DNA of 64,000 bases from positions 200,106 to 264,105 of the forward strand of contig NZ_JACIFF010000002.1 in assembly GCF_014197245.1 (NCBI RefSeq), written 5' to 3'. The notes below the pieces were generated by a model, which was not told where the DNA came from, made no database searches, and saw nothing but the letters and a program-made list of their open reading frames with translations. This DNA is from Neolewinella aquimaris (lineage in GTDB: Bacteria > Bacteroidota > Bacteroidia > Chitinophagales > Saprospiraceae). Numbering within the stretch: position 1 is the first letter of the stretch; every line of letters starts with the position of its first letter. The position numbers were made by a program, and so were the translations under genes. Positions 11,102 through 19,386 of the stretch are shown piece after piece.

Positions 11102-12211
11102 ATGAGAACCGCTAAACAGACCCTCACCGAACTACTCGAACCGTTTGACATTTCCATCAACGGCAGCAAACCCTACGATCCCCAGGTGCACCGCGACCGT
11201 TTTTACGACCGGGTAATGGCCGAGGGTGTTCTCGGGGTCGGGGAAAGTTACATGGATGGAGACTGGGACTGTGAGGCGCTCGACGAGCTGATCACGCGCC
11301 TGCTGCGGGTGGATTTTGGCAAACAATTGCGTCCCGTGAAAATGATCATTCCCGTACTACGGGCCAAACTCGTCAATCAACAGCGTAGGGCAAAATCACT
11401 CCGGGTAGGCAAGCAGCACTACGACATCGGCAACGACCTATACAGTCGGATGCTCGACCGCCGGATGACCTACACCTGCGCCTACTGGAAAGACGCCCGG
11501 ACACTGGACGAAGCCCAGGAGGCCAAACTGGACCTCATCTGTCGCAAGATCGGACTGAAAGCAGGCATGCGCGTTCTCGACATCGGATGCGGCTGGGGCA
11601 GTTTCGCGGGGTACGCCGCGGAAAAATACGGGGCCTCCGTGGTCGGAATCACCATTTCCCGCGAACAGCTCGACTTCGCCCGCCAGCGCTACGGCCACCT
11701 CGACACGGAATTCAGGTTCCAGGATTACCGGGATGTGGACGAATCCTTCGATCGGATTGTTTCCGTAGGGATGTTCGAGCACGTCGGTCCCAAGAATTAC
11801 CGCACCTACATGCGGGTGGCTGAGCGTTGTTTGCGCAACGAGGGGCTCTTTCTCCTGCACACGATTGGAAGCAACGTCAGTCGTGCTACCACCGATCCCT
11901 GGACGGAGAAATACATCTTCCCGGGGGGCGTACTGCCGAGCGCCGTCCAAATTGCGCAGGCGGCGGAGGGGATATTAACCATTAAGGATTGGCACAATTT
12001 CGGGCACTACTACGATCGGACCCTGATGGCCTGGTACGAGAACTTCCACCGGCGCAGGCACGAGCTTGCGGCCTACGACGAGCGGTTTTACCGAATGTGG
12101 CGGTACTGGCTCCTTACCGCCGCGGCCGGTTTCCGCAGCCACCGCAATCACCTGTGGCAGATCGTATTTGCAAAACTATCCGGTCCGGTGGAGTACGATT
12201 CTGTCCGGTGA
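11102..12211 (+). CDS. cfa: Cyclopropane-fatty-acyl-phospholipid synthase
   Basis: A 369-residue SAM-dependent methyltransferase that adds a methylene bridge to cis double bonds of membrane phospholipid acyl chains. The SAM site VLDIGCGWGSFAGYAA and the family signatures KQHYDIGNDLY, MTYTCAYWK, SVGMFEHVGPKNY and FPGGVLPS are all present, and the length fits bacterial Cfa (about 380). It acts at the inner face of the cytoplasmic membrane. It stands alone, with 108 bp upstream and a convergent pdhB gene 8 bp downstream. Confidence 0.95.
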   Translation: MRTAKQTLTELLEPFDISINGSKPYDPQVHRDRFYDRVMAEGVLGVGESYMDGDWDCEALDELITRLLRVDFGKQLRPVKMIIPVLRAKLVNQQRRAKSLRVGKQHYDIGNDLYSRMLDRRMTYTCAYWKDARTLDEAQEAKLDLICRKIGLKAGMRVLDIGCGWGSFAGYAAEKYGASVVGITISREQLDFARQRYGHLDTEFRFQDYRDVDESFDRIVSVGMFEHVGPKNYRTYMRVAERCLRNEGLFLLHTIGSNVSRATTDPWTEKYIFPGGVLPSAVQIAQAAEGILTIKDWHNFGHYYDRTLMAWYENFHRRRHELAAYDERFYRMWRYWLLTAAAGFRSHRNHLWQIVFAKLSGPVEYDSVR

Positions 12212-12219
12212 TTGCCCTC

Positions 12220-13203
12220 TTACTTGGCGTAGGAAACTTCCTTTACCGCACGGACGATCTTTTCGGCGTTGGGTAGGAACTCCTCCACGAAGCTGGCGGC
12301 GTAGCCGAGGTTCACGTCGGCCGAGTTTACCCGGATCACGGGGGCGTCGAGGTAGTCGAAGGCCGATTTCTGAATTTCGTAGGCGATCTCCGCGGAGACC
12401 CCGGCGAAGGGCCAGCTCTCGTCGATCACGACGCAGCGGTTGGTCTTCTTTACCGATTCGATGATGGTCTTGCGGTCGAGCGGACGGATGGTGCGCAGGT
12501 CGATGACCTCGGCGGAAATTCCTTCCTTTTCCAGCAACTCGGCGGCTTCCATGGTGGGGAGCATCATTTTGTTGTAGCTCACCAGGGTGACGTCCGTTCC
12601 CTCACGGCGTACGGCAGCCTTACCGATCTCCACGAGGTACTCGCCTTCCGGCACTTCACCTTCGTAGCCGTAGAGGAGTTCCGATTCCATGAAGCAGACG
12701 GGGTCCGGATCGCGGATGGCGCTCTTAAGCAGTCCCTTGGCGTCGGCGGGGTCGGTGCAGGAGATGACCTTGAGTCCGGGCGTATTGGCCATCCAGCTTT
12801 CGAAGCTCTGGCTGTGCTGTTGGGCCAGCTGACCGGCCGATCCGGAGGGCCCGCGGAACACGATGGGGCAGCTGTACTGTCCGGCCGACTGGCTCAGGGT
12901 CTTGGCGGCGTTGTTGATGATCTGGTCGAAGGCCAGGACGGCGAAGTTCCAGGTCATGAATTCTACGATGGGCTTGAGGCCGTTCATGGCGGCCCCTACC
13001 CCGATTCCGGCAAATCCCAATTCCGCGATGGGGGTGTCGACCACGCGCATAGGTCCGAATTCATCCAACATGCCCTTGCTCACCTTATAGGCACCATTGT
13101 ACTGGGCGACTTCCTCTCCCAATAGGAAAACGGTGTCGTCGCGCCGCATTTCTTCGATCATCGCTTCGCGAAGGGCGTCACGTAGGGCAATTTTTCTGGG
13201 CAT
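12220..13203 (-). CDS. pdhB: Pyruvate dehydrogenase E1 component, beta subunit
   Basis: A 327-residue subunit of the thiamine-diphosphate E1 enzyme that decarboxylates pyruvate in the pyruvate dehydrogenase complex. Typical sequence includes ALREAMIEEM near the start, FLLGEEVAQYNGAYKVSKG, the conserved DTPIAELGFAGIGVGAA, and the C-terminal transketolase domain with IDLRTIRPLD. The alpha subunit is not in the window, so E1 alpha and beta are unlinked here. The ATG at 13203 is chosen over a TTG at 13227, which lies inside the promoter -7 box. Confidence 0.94.
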   Translation of the reverse strand: MPRKIALRDALREAMIEEMRRDDTVFLLGEEVAQYNGAYKVSKGMLDEFGPMRVVDTPIAELGFAGIGVGAAMNGLKPIVEFMTWNFAVLAFDQIINNAAKTLSQSAGQYSCPIVFRGPSGSAGQLAQQHSQSFESWMANTPGLKVISCTDPADAKGLLKSAIRDPDPVCFMESELLYGYEGEVPEGEYLVEIGKAAVRREGTDVTLVSYNKMMLPTMEAAELLEKEGISAEVIDLRTIRPLDRKTIIESVKKTNRCVVIDESWPFAGVSAEIAYEIQKSAFDYLDAPVIRVNSADVNLGYAASFVEEFLPNAEKIVRAVKEVSYAK

Positions 13204-13224
13204 CTCGGGTTTATATTTGACCGG

Positions 13225-13256
13225 CAAAAGTACAAGCCGTTCCTCTCAGTTGCAAA
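13225..13256 (-). promoter_or_regulatory. Promoter of pdhB (TTTG / TACTTTTG)
   Basis: On the minus strand TTTG (13256-13253) is followed after 20 bases by TACTTTTG (13232-13225), a full match to the Bacteroidota -33/-7 promoter. The leader to the ATG at 13203 would be about 15 nt. The -33 box lies three bases from the ATG of the divergent small lipoprotein gene. Confidence 0.65.
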
Positions 13257-13258
13257 CT

Positions 13259-13399
13259 ATGAAAGTTATTAAGCGCAGTATTCCGGTTCTCGCCACTGCA
13301 ATCCTCCTTTTCCTGAGCTCCTGCAACCGCGGCTTCGGTTGTCCCACCAACCTTTCGCTCGGGGAGCTTGTTTCTCCGCTACTGTCTCTGCTGCCGTAG
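13259..13399 (+). CDS. Small lipoprotein, 46 residues
   Basis: A 46-residue peptide with a basic start (MKVIKR), a hydrophobic stretch, and a lipobox LFLSSC at about residues 17-22, leaving a mature lipopeptide of only about 25 residues with a GCPTN segment. Tiny lipoproteins with a similar Cys-Pro-Thr-Asn piece occur in Bacteroidota (recollection). It is divergent from pdhB and its start abuts the pdhB -33 box. The function is unknown. Confidence 0.55.
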   Translation: MKVIKRSIPVLATAILLFLSSCNRGFGCPTNLSLGELVSPLLSLLP

Positions 13400-13419
13400 C
13401 GATCCGACCGATTTATGGG

Positions 13420-13427
13420 TAGGTTTG
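13420..13427 (+). promoter_or_regulatory. -7 box (TAGGTTTG) upstream of ytxJ
   Basis: TAGGTTTG is an exact TAnnTTTG match about 36 bases before the ATG at 13464, giving a leader near 30 nt. The -33 region is not convincing. Confidence 0.4.
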
Positions 13428-13463
13428 TACCGGTTATTGCCGGGACCCTGAAATAGCCCCACC

Positions 13464-13796
13464 ATGAATTGGATTACTATAGAGAGCCTGCACGATATTG
13501 AGGCCATTATCGAACGCAGCCGTCAATTGCCCTGCCTCATCTTTAAACACAGCACCTCCTGCCCCATCAGTAGCCTGGCCAAGAACCGCCTGGAGAAACA
13601 GTGGGATATGGACCACGGAACGCTGGACGCCTACTACCTCGACCTACTGCGGCACCGCAACGTGAGCAACTACGTTGCAGCTGAATTCGGTATCGACCAC
13701 GAGTCTCCCCAAATCCTGCTGATCAAAGACGGTAAGTGCATCCACCACGCCAGTCACCTGGATATACGGGTCGACGAGTTGCGGCAAACAGCCTGA
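13464..13796 (+). CDS. ytxJ: Bacilliredoxin-like protein YtxJ
   Basis: A 110-residue thioredoxin-fold protein of the YtxJ (BrxC) family, thought to act as a monothiol bacilliredoxin that removes bacillithiol from oxidised cytoplasmic proteins. The signature FKHSTSCPISSLAKNRL at about 27-43 contains the single active cysteine. Its presence implies that the host makes bacillithiol, which is common in Bacteroidota. It is followed after one base by the mnmD gene, so the two probably share a transcript. Confidence 0.9.
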   Translation: MNWITIESLHDIEAIIERSRQLPCLIFKHSTSCPISSLAKNRLEKQWDMDHGTLDAYYLDLLRHRNVSNYVAAEFGIDHESPQILLIKDGKCIHHASHLDIRVDELRQTA

Positions 13797-13797
13797 C

Positions 13798-14484
13798 GTG
13801 GACGGGGCCTCTCCGTTTGTGACCGACGATGGCAGCCACAGCCTACGCTGTTCCCGCTTCGGCGTAAGTTACCACAGCACCCACGGAGCCATTCAGGAAA
13901 GCCGACACATCTTTATCGAGGCCGGTCTCCTTCCCCTGTTGGAAGAAGATTTACCCCCCACGCTCCGTATCATTGAGATGGGCTTCGGTAGTGGCCTCAA
14001 CGCGCTGCTCGTCCGGCAAATCGCGCAGGAGTTCCCGTCTACGTGCTTCCACTACGCGACCTTCGAGCTGTATCCGATTGAGGTGAAGCAGGCGGTTGCC
14101 CTCAATTACCCCGATCTGCTCCGGTTGCCACCAGCCTTGTTTCAACAACTTCACCGTACGCCGTGGGATTCGCCGCGACGGCTCGACCCGAATTTCGACC
14201 TGTGGAAGCGCCGACAGGATTTTTTGGCCCTTTCCAAGCAAGACCCGCTGTACGCTGAGCCTGCGGACCTTATTTTCTATGATGCCTTCGCCCCCGAGAA
14301 TCAGCCGGAGCTCTGGACCGTGGCGGCCATGCGGCAGTGTCACGCACTGCTGCGGCCGGGCGGCAGGCTGCTTACCTACTGCGCCAAGGGACAGTTCAAA
14401 CGAAACCTGCGGAAGGCGGGGTTTGCGGTGGAAGCACTACCTGGCCCGATCGGCAAACGGGAGATCACGCGTGCCATCGCTTGA
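13798..14484 (+). CDS. mnmD: tRNA 5-methylaminomethyl-2-thiouridine methyltransferase, MnmD-like
   Basis: A 228-residue SAM-dependent methyltransferase of the MnmD/DUF752 family, which makes the last methylation of mnm5s2U at tRNA position 34. The N-terminal GSHSLRCSRFGVSYHS and IQESRHIF segments and the SAM site IIEMGFGSGLNALL are characteristic, as is the YDAFAPENQPELW stretch. The MnmC oxidase domain of enterobacteria is absent, so this is the stand-alone form. The start is GTG, one base after the ytxJ stop. Its 3' end overlaps the convergent HNH-AP2 gene by 48 bp. Confidence 0.9.
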   Translation: MDGASPFVTDDGSHSLRCSRFGVSYHSTHGAIQESRHIFIEAGLLPLLEEDLPPTLRIIEMGFGSGLNALLVRQIAQEFPSTCFHYATFELYPIEVKQAVALNYPDLLRLPPALFQQLHRTPWDSPRRLDPNFDLWKRRQDFLALSKQDPLYAEPADLIFYDAFAPENQPELWTVAAMRQCHALLRPGGRLLTYCAKGQFKRNLRKAGFAVEALPGPIGKREITRAIA

Positions 14485-15027
14485 ATTGCTCCGGGGAATC
14501 ACTTTATTGATCTTTCCCAGACGGCCGTATAGTTCCAACGACTTCTGGTTGTAGGCCAGGGCGGCTTCCTCCGCCGTCGGGAACATACCTATGTGCACAC
14601 TGCGCCGATTTACGGAGATGACGGCCCGGTAGCGGTTGTTTTCCTTGTACACGCCGGTGTATCCAACCTTGCTGGAAGAACGGCGCTTCCGGCTGGCGAC
14701 GGAGCGACTGCGGTATTCGAGGTTCTCCAACCGGCAGTCGAGCTTGTTGCCGTTGATGCAGCCTACCAGTTTACGTTCTCCCATTCTGGTGTGGGCGAGG
14801 TACCGCTCGGCGATCAATTTGTGGAGGTAAATGGTCTCAGTCCGGTAACCTTCCTTATCATCGCACCGGAATGATTTCTGGAAAACGACGCAGCCCGAAG
14901 AGTGGAGCCGTAGATTACTGAAAAAGTCGAGGTCGCAAAGGTGCTGGTCCTGGCTTAGGTCCTGGAAGACGTGGGCATCGACGACGGCCTGCTCCTCCGC
15001 ATTCTTTAGTTTGATGTAGTGGTTCAT
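14437..15027 (-). CDS. HNH-AP2 domain protein with degraded HNH motif
   Basis: A 196-residue protein with an HNH-type segment (about 68-104) followed by an AP2 DNA-binding domain (about 122-168: GYTGVYKENNRYRAVI, then HIGMFPTAEEAALAYN). HNH-AP2 proteins are usually homing endonucleases. Here the metal/catalytic His of the HNH core, normally in a VDHINGNKLD context, is replaced by Cys90 (VGCINGNKLD), so nuclease activity is doubtful and a DNA-binding or regulatory role is possible. It stands alone as an ORF outside any intron. The upstream stretch 15028-15202 is AT-rich compared with its neighbours, in keeping with acquisition by transfer. Confidence 0.82.
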   Translation of the reverse strand: MNHYIKLKNAEEQAVVDAHVFQDLSQDQHLCDLDFFSNLRLHSSGCVVFQKSFRCDDKEGYRTETIYLHKLIAERYLAHTRMGERKLVGCINGNKLDCRLENLEYRSRSVASRKRRSSSKVGYTGVYKENNRYRAVISVNRRSVHIGMFPTAEEAALAYNQKSLELYGRLGKINKVIPRSNSSDGTRDLPFADRAR

Positions 15028-15202
15028 AGGTTGTAGGTGTTTACTTACCTAAGTCGGGTGACCAGGTAAAAAATAAATGGTGTTCTAATTCCTCACAAGT
15101 CAATCCAAATATACACAACTGCCCGCATAATTTGGGGTACTTTCTGTCATTTGAGACATTTTGAATAGTTATTCGCTCGCCCCCCACCGAAAACGATAGA
15201 AT

Positions 15203-16249
15203 GTGAAGAATATCGACATGCTCGCCCGAACGGCGCAACTGGCACAACTGGCCGATTCATCGGTCTGCGACAATCCCCGGGTGGGGGCCGTGCTCGTACA
15301 CCAGGGCAGGATTATCGGGGAGGGGTATCACCACCGGGCCGGGGAGGCCCACGCCGAAGTAAATTGCCTGGCTTCGGTAAGTAAGGAAGACCGGGAACTG
15401 ATCCCGAAGTCCACCCTCTTCGTAAGCCTGGAACCCTGTTGCATCAAGGGCCGTACGCCGGCCTGTACCGGACTTATCCTAAAGGAACAGATTCGCAAAG
15501 TGGTTTTTCCCCAACGGGACACGACCGACGAAGTATCGGGAAGAAGCGCGGCCATCCTGCGGGAGGCCAAGGTGAGGGTAAAGGAATACCCTGACTTTCT
15601 GCCCACCGAAGCGACGAACATCAACCGGCTCATCTACACTACGGAGCAACGCCCCTTTGTGTTACTCAAATTTGCCCGCTCGGCGGATGGATACCTCCGC
15701 CCCAAGGACCGCAGCCGGAAGTACTGGATCACGAACGACATCAGCCGGCGCCTTGTGCACCGTTGGCGTACCGATACGAATGCCGTGATCGTAGGCGCCC
15801 GCACCGTCATCGACGACGACCCCAAACTCAACGCGCGGTTCTTCCCGGGCCCCGACCCCCGGCCCGTCGTAATCGACCTGCACGACCGACTGACCGGCAA
15901 GGAAAAAATATTTTCTGCGGGAGGAGAGCGACCGTTGGTGTTTACGGGGCGGAAGGCCGCTAAGTTGCGGGCGGAAACCGTGGAAATGAAAGAAAAGGAC
16001 CTGAACAAAAAGGCCATCAAAAAAATCCTGCGGAAGCTCCACGATCTCAAGTTCGGACACGTCACCGTAGAGGGGGGTGCTACCACCCTGGCCGCTTTTT
16101 TAGAGTACGGTTACTGGGACGAGGCGAGGCGCTTCACCGGTCCGGTCCGTTTCGGAAACGGCCTGCTCGCCCCCGAGTTTCCGGCATCGGCCAGGTTGAC
16201 GGGGAGCGAACACATCGGCACCGATGTCCTGGAATACTTTAAACGGTAG
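15203..16249 (+). CDS. ribD: Riboflavin biosynthesis deaminase/reductase RibD
   Basis: A 348-residue bifunctional enzyme that deaminates and then reduces the pyrimidine intermediate in riboflavin synthesis. The deaminase half (about 1-145) has the zinc motif HAEVN (His50, catalytic Glu52) and Cys79 with Cys88 in PCCIKGRTPAC. The reductase half (about 150-348) has FARSADGYL and the NADPH-binding VEGGATTLA. The reading frame opens with GTG at 15203 (an overlapping ATG at 15201 runs into TGA); an ATG at 15218 is an alternative start. The 3' end overlaps the convergent aminotransferase by 11 bp. Other rib genes are not in the window. Confidence 0.93.
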   Translation: MKNIDMLARTAQLAQLADSSVCDNPRVGAVLVHQGRIIGEGYHHRAGEAHAEVNCLASVSKEDRELIPKSTLFVSLEPCCIKGRTPACTGLILKEQIRKVVFPQRDTTDEVSGRSAAILREAKVRVKEYPDFLPTEATNINRLIYTTEQRPFVLLKFARSADGYLRPKDRSRKYWITNDISRRLVHRWRTDTNAVIVGARTVIDDDPKLNARFFPGPDPRPVVIDLHDRLTGKEKIFSAGGERPLVFTGRKAAKLRAETVEMKEKDLNKKAIKKILRKLHDLKFGHVTVEGGATTLAAFLEYGYWDEARRFTGPVRFGNGLLAPEFPASARLTGSEHIGTDVLEYFKR

Positions 16250-17522
16250 TCCTTCTCCGACTCAGTTCCAGTACGGACTGACCGATGATGGCGCAGGCCT
16301 CGAGCAGCTCGGCTTCGGAAATGACCAGCGGCGGAGCAAAGCGAATGATATTCCCGTGGGTGGGCTTGGCGAGCAGGCCGCGGTCGGCCAGCGACAGACA
16401 CAGGTTCCAGGCGGTATCCCCCTTTGCGGAATCGTTGATCACCAGGGCATTCAGCAAGCCCTTACCGCGCACGAGCCGCAGGGTTTCCGGGTGCGCATCT
16501 ACGAGCTCTTGCATCTTTTCCCGGAAGAGTTTTCCGAGCCGACGCGCATTCTGCGTCAGCCGTTCGTCGATCACGACCTCCAGTGCCTCCCGCGCCACCG
16601 CACAGGCCACCGGGTTACCGCCAAAGGTGCTGCCGTGCTGACCGGGCTTAATGACGTGCATTACGGCATCATCCGCCAGCACCGCGGACACCGGATAGGT
16701 GCCGCCACTCAGTGCTTTTCCCAGAATAAGCACGTCCGGCCGGGTGTAGGTTTCCTGCCGTTCGCAGTGTCCGGAACAGCTGCAGTCGCCGCACACGCGC
16801 AGTAGGGCACCGGTGCGTCCGATGCCCGTTTGAATCTCATCCGCAACAAAAAGGACATTGTTCTCCCGGCACGCCCGCGCGACCTCGGGAATGTAGCTGT
16901 CTTCCGGAACGAAGACTCCGGCCTCCCCCTGAATCGGCTCAACCAGTACCCCGGCGATGGTAGCGGGATCGTGGGAGAGTGCCTCCCTTAGGGCAGTAAT
17001 GTCACCGTAGGGTATACTCACAAAACCCGGGGTGTAAGGCCCGAAGTTTCCCTTCGCGTTGGGGTCGGAACTGAAGCTGATGATGGTGGTGGTCCGGCCG
17101 TGAAAATTTTGTCCGCACACGATGATGCGGGCCTGATCCGTAGGGATCCCCTTTACCTCGTAGCCCCACTTGCGGCAGAGCTTGATGGCGGTTTCGACCG
17201 CTTCGGCACCGGTGTTCATCGGCAGCACCTTATCGAAACTGAAGTATTCGGTGAGGTACTTTTCGTAGGGTCCGAGCTGGTCATTGTGGAAGGCGCGACT
17301 GGTCAGGGTGAGGGTGGAAGCCTGGCGGTGCATGGCACCCACGATGCGCGGGTGGCAGTGTCCCTGGTTGACCGCGGAGTAGGCGCTCAGGAAGTCGAAG
17401 TACTGCTTCCCGGCCACATCGTAAACGTAGACCCCCCTCCCCTCGCTGAGCACGACGGGCAGCGGGTGGTAGTTGTGGGCTCCGTGGCGGTCTTCGAGGG
17501 CGATGTAGTCGGATGGTTTCAT
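16239..17522 (-). CDS. rocD: Ornithine aminotransferase with Cys-rich insert
   Basis: A 427-residue PLP enzyme that converts ornithine and 2-oxoglutarate to glutamate semialdehyde and glutamate. Class III features are clear: NTGAEAVETAIKLCRKWG, HGRTTTIISFS, EPIQGEAGV, ADEIQTGIGRTG, and the PLP-lysine in LILGKALSGG (Lys269). Between the Asp-containing ADEIQ and the lysine it carries a cysteine cluster, CGDCSCSGHC (244-253), where the usual enzyme has a short loop without cysteines. The cluster could bind zinc or a disulfide; this is inference. The ATG at 17522 is supported by a perfect -7 box just upstream. Confidence 0.92.
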   Translation of the reverse strand: MKPSDYIALEDRHGAHNYHPLPVVLSEGRGVYVYDVAGKQYFDFLSAYSAVNQGHCHPRIVGAMHRQASTLTLTSRAFHNDQLGPYEKYLTEYFSFDKVLPMNTGAEAVETAIKLCRKWGYEVKGIPTDQARIIVCGQNFHGRTTTIISFSSDPNAKGNFGPYTPGFVSIPYGDITALREALSHDPATIAGVLVEPIQGEAGVFVPEDSYIPEVARACRENNVLFVADEIQTGIGRTGALLRVCGDCSCSGHCERQETYTRPDVLILGKALSGGTYPVSAVLADDAVMHVIKPGQHGSTFGGNPVACAVAREALEVVIDERLTQNARRLGKLFREKMQELVDAHPETLRLVRGKGLLNALVINDSAKGDTAWNLCLSLADRGLLAKPTHGNIIRFAPPLVISEAELLEACAIIGQSVLELSRRRTTV

Positions 17523-17540
17523 GGGCTGACGGTTTGCCCG

Positions 17541-17548
17541 CAAAGGTA
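17541..17548 (-). promoter_or_regulatory. -7 box (TACCTTTG) for rocD
   Basis: TACCTTTG on the minus strand is an exact TAnnTTTG match 18 bases upstream of the ATG at 17522. It rules out the GTG at 17558 as the main start. The -33 region is poor. Confidence 0.5.
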
Positions 17549-17583
17549 GATCGTTCACACCTCATCCCATTGCTTTAGCCAAA

Positions 17584-19278
17584 TTACCATCCACCCGCGC
17601 CCCCGCCGCCCGAACCGCCGCCTACCGAACCGCCGCCGCCACTGGAGGAGGACTGGACGGGAGTGGAGGAACTGCGGACGACGGTGGAGAAGCGACGGCT
17701 AAAGTCTCCGGCCACAAATGCCTGATTCCCTACCAGGTACGTCGGCCGGTACTGGCGATCGCTGAGCAGGTCACCGAAGTACTCCGTCCACTTGGTGTGA
17801 ATGCCGAGGGCAATGGCGTAGGGCAGGAGGTCTTCGTAGTGTTCCGGCGTCATGGTGGGTGCACCGGGCAACCGACGCCGCTTGCTTTCGCTCATGGATA
17901 AGTATTCGCGGAAGGCGTCAATTCGCGTACGCAAGGCTACCTGTTCCGGACTTGGCTGCCGAATAAGCACCACGTACGCTACGAATCCAATGAGGCCGGC
18001 GATCGCGAACACGACGAGGGCGGGGAGGGCAAAGCCCGTCGCATCGGTACCGAGAAACGGGACGGCGGCAACCAGGCTCAGGGCGAAGATCCCGACAAGC
18101 GGGAGGATCCTGGTGGCATTATTTCCCTGCCGGTGATAATCCCGCAACCGCTGCCGCAGCGCTTTATCGTGAGCCGTCAATACCTTCTTGAATTGGCTGT
18201 CGTACGACTCCTTCAGGGTCACTTCGTCGGAGCGGGAAAAGAGTCTCTGCAGGAGGGCGGACTGCTCGGCGGGTAAGGGATCGGTTGCCGGTGCGGCGGG
18301 ATTCGCGCGTAAGCGGTAATAGGTTTCCGTCGTCAGAAAGCCTCGTTCCTCTACCGGCTCGATGAACAGGTGACCCCGCCTGGCCAGGTCCAGCAGTGAG
18401 GCGGTAAAGCAGGCCGGACCAATGGTACCGAAAGCAGTGGACAGGTAGCCGATCGCGGCCGGCGAATGCTCTTCCGGCGGGGCATAGACGGCACCCACGC
18501 GGGGGGCGGGTGGGTCGACGCCGTGTCGTTTCCAGCTGCTATAGAAATAGTAGCCGTAAGCCAGGGCTCCGAGCAAAAGAAAGAGCACGGACCCCTCCCG
18601 TTCGAGCCAGCTGCGCGGGGGTTCGACGACCGACTGGGTGGGAAGCGGTGCGGTAAAGTAGCCCGACTGAAATCCTACCGCGATGCTCATGGACTTACCG
18701 TTTCCGTAGCGGCCATCGGCGGTGAAGCGGAGCTGATTGCCGGAGTCGTCGATGCGGCAGTTTCGTTGCGTTGAGCCGGTAGCACCGGTGTAGCAGGCCG
18801 ACTGAAGCACGGTTGCCGCTGGCGGTATCGTCACCCCGGCGGAAAGTCGTTCGATGGGCAGGGAAACGTCCGGGCCGGTGAGTTCGAAGTCCAGTTCGTC
18901 GAGGCTGTCGACGCGGCCAATCGCGTTTTCGATCCGGTAGGTGATGCGGTAGGTATAGGTTCCCGGATCGAGCAGTACCTCCTTACGTCCCGCGTAGATG
19001 GTGAGTTCGCGGTTCTTAGACTGGGTGTGGAAGGCTTCCTCTCGGCCGTCGCGTTCGACGGATTGTACGGTCACCGGCTGGTCGTCGCGTTCGGGCAGGC
19101 TACGGGTGATGCCCCGCTTTATGACGTCTCCTTCCGCGGCAACCTTGATCGTTTCGACTACTTTGATGGAGCGATCCGGTTGCGGAGTGACGTCGGAATG
19201 CCACTCCAGGAAGCGTTCCTGGGCCGGGGCGGAGGCCACAAGCAGGACCCAGAGGGTGAGGAAAAGAAAGACGCGCAT
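17584..19278 (-). CDS. DUF2207 membrane protein
   Basis: A 564-residue envelope protein: signal peptide (to about residue 20, ASAPAQ), an extracytoplasmic beta-rich DUF2207 domain (ITRSLPERD, TYRITYRIENAIG), a transmembrane segment near 235-255, a cytoplasmic part, two further transmembrane segments near 390-435, and a C-terminal glycine/serine-rich tail ending in GGAGGW. This layout is the standard one for DUF2207 proteins, whose function is unknown. The ATG at 19278 starts the signal peptide directly. Confidence 0.88.
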   Translation of the reverse strand: MRVFLFLTLWVLLVASAPAQERFLEWHSDVTPQPDRSIKVVETIKVAAEGDVIKRGITRSLPERDDQPVTVQSVERDGREEAFHTQSKNRELTIYAGRKEVLLDPGTYTYRITYRIENAIGRVDSLDELDFELTGPDVSLPIERLSAGVTIPPAATVLQSACYTGATGSTQRNCRIDDSGNQLRFTADGRYGNGKSMSIAVGFQSGYFTAPLPTQSVVEPPRSWLEREGSVLFLLLGALAYGYYFYSSWKRHGVDPPAPRVGAVYAPPEEHSPAAIGYLSTAFGTIGPACFTASLLDLARRGHLFIEPVEERGFLTTETYYRLRANPAAPATDPLPAEQSALLQRLFSRSDEVTLKESYDSQFKKVLTAHDKALRQRLRDYHRQGNNATRILPLVGIFALSLVAAVPFLGTDATGFALPALVVFAIAGLIGFVAYVVLIRQPSPEQVALRTRIDAFREYLSMSESKRRRLPGAPTMTPEHYEDLLPYAIALGIHTKWTEYFGDLLSDRQYRPTYLVGNQAFVAGDFSRRFSTVVRSSSTPVQSSSSGGGGSVGGGSGGGGAGGW

Positions 19279-19373
19279 AGTCGATATTTGACGGAAAAGA
19301 AAGCCCTCCAACCCTAATCGCCAAATGCGTTAGACGAAATTCCCAACGCACCGGACGGACGGGCGGCTTACCC

Positions 19374-19381
19374 TATCTTGC
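19374..19381 (+). promoter_or_regulatory. Candidate -7 box (TATCTTGC) for the alpha/beta hydrolase
   Basis: TATCTTGC lies six bases before the ATG at 19387. It differs from TAnnTTTG but the same word recurs just upstream of other starts in the window. No firm -33 element is seen. Confidence 0.3.
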
Positions 19382-19386
19382 CGACC

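Noticed and set aside
14437-15027. Active intron-encoded homing endonuclease
   Set aside because: No intron borders or interrupted host gene are visible and the HNH catalytic His is replaced.
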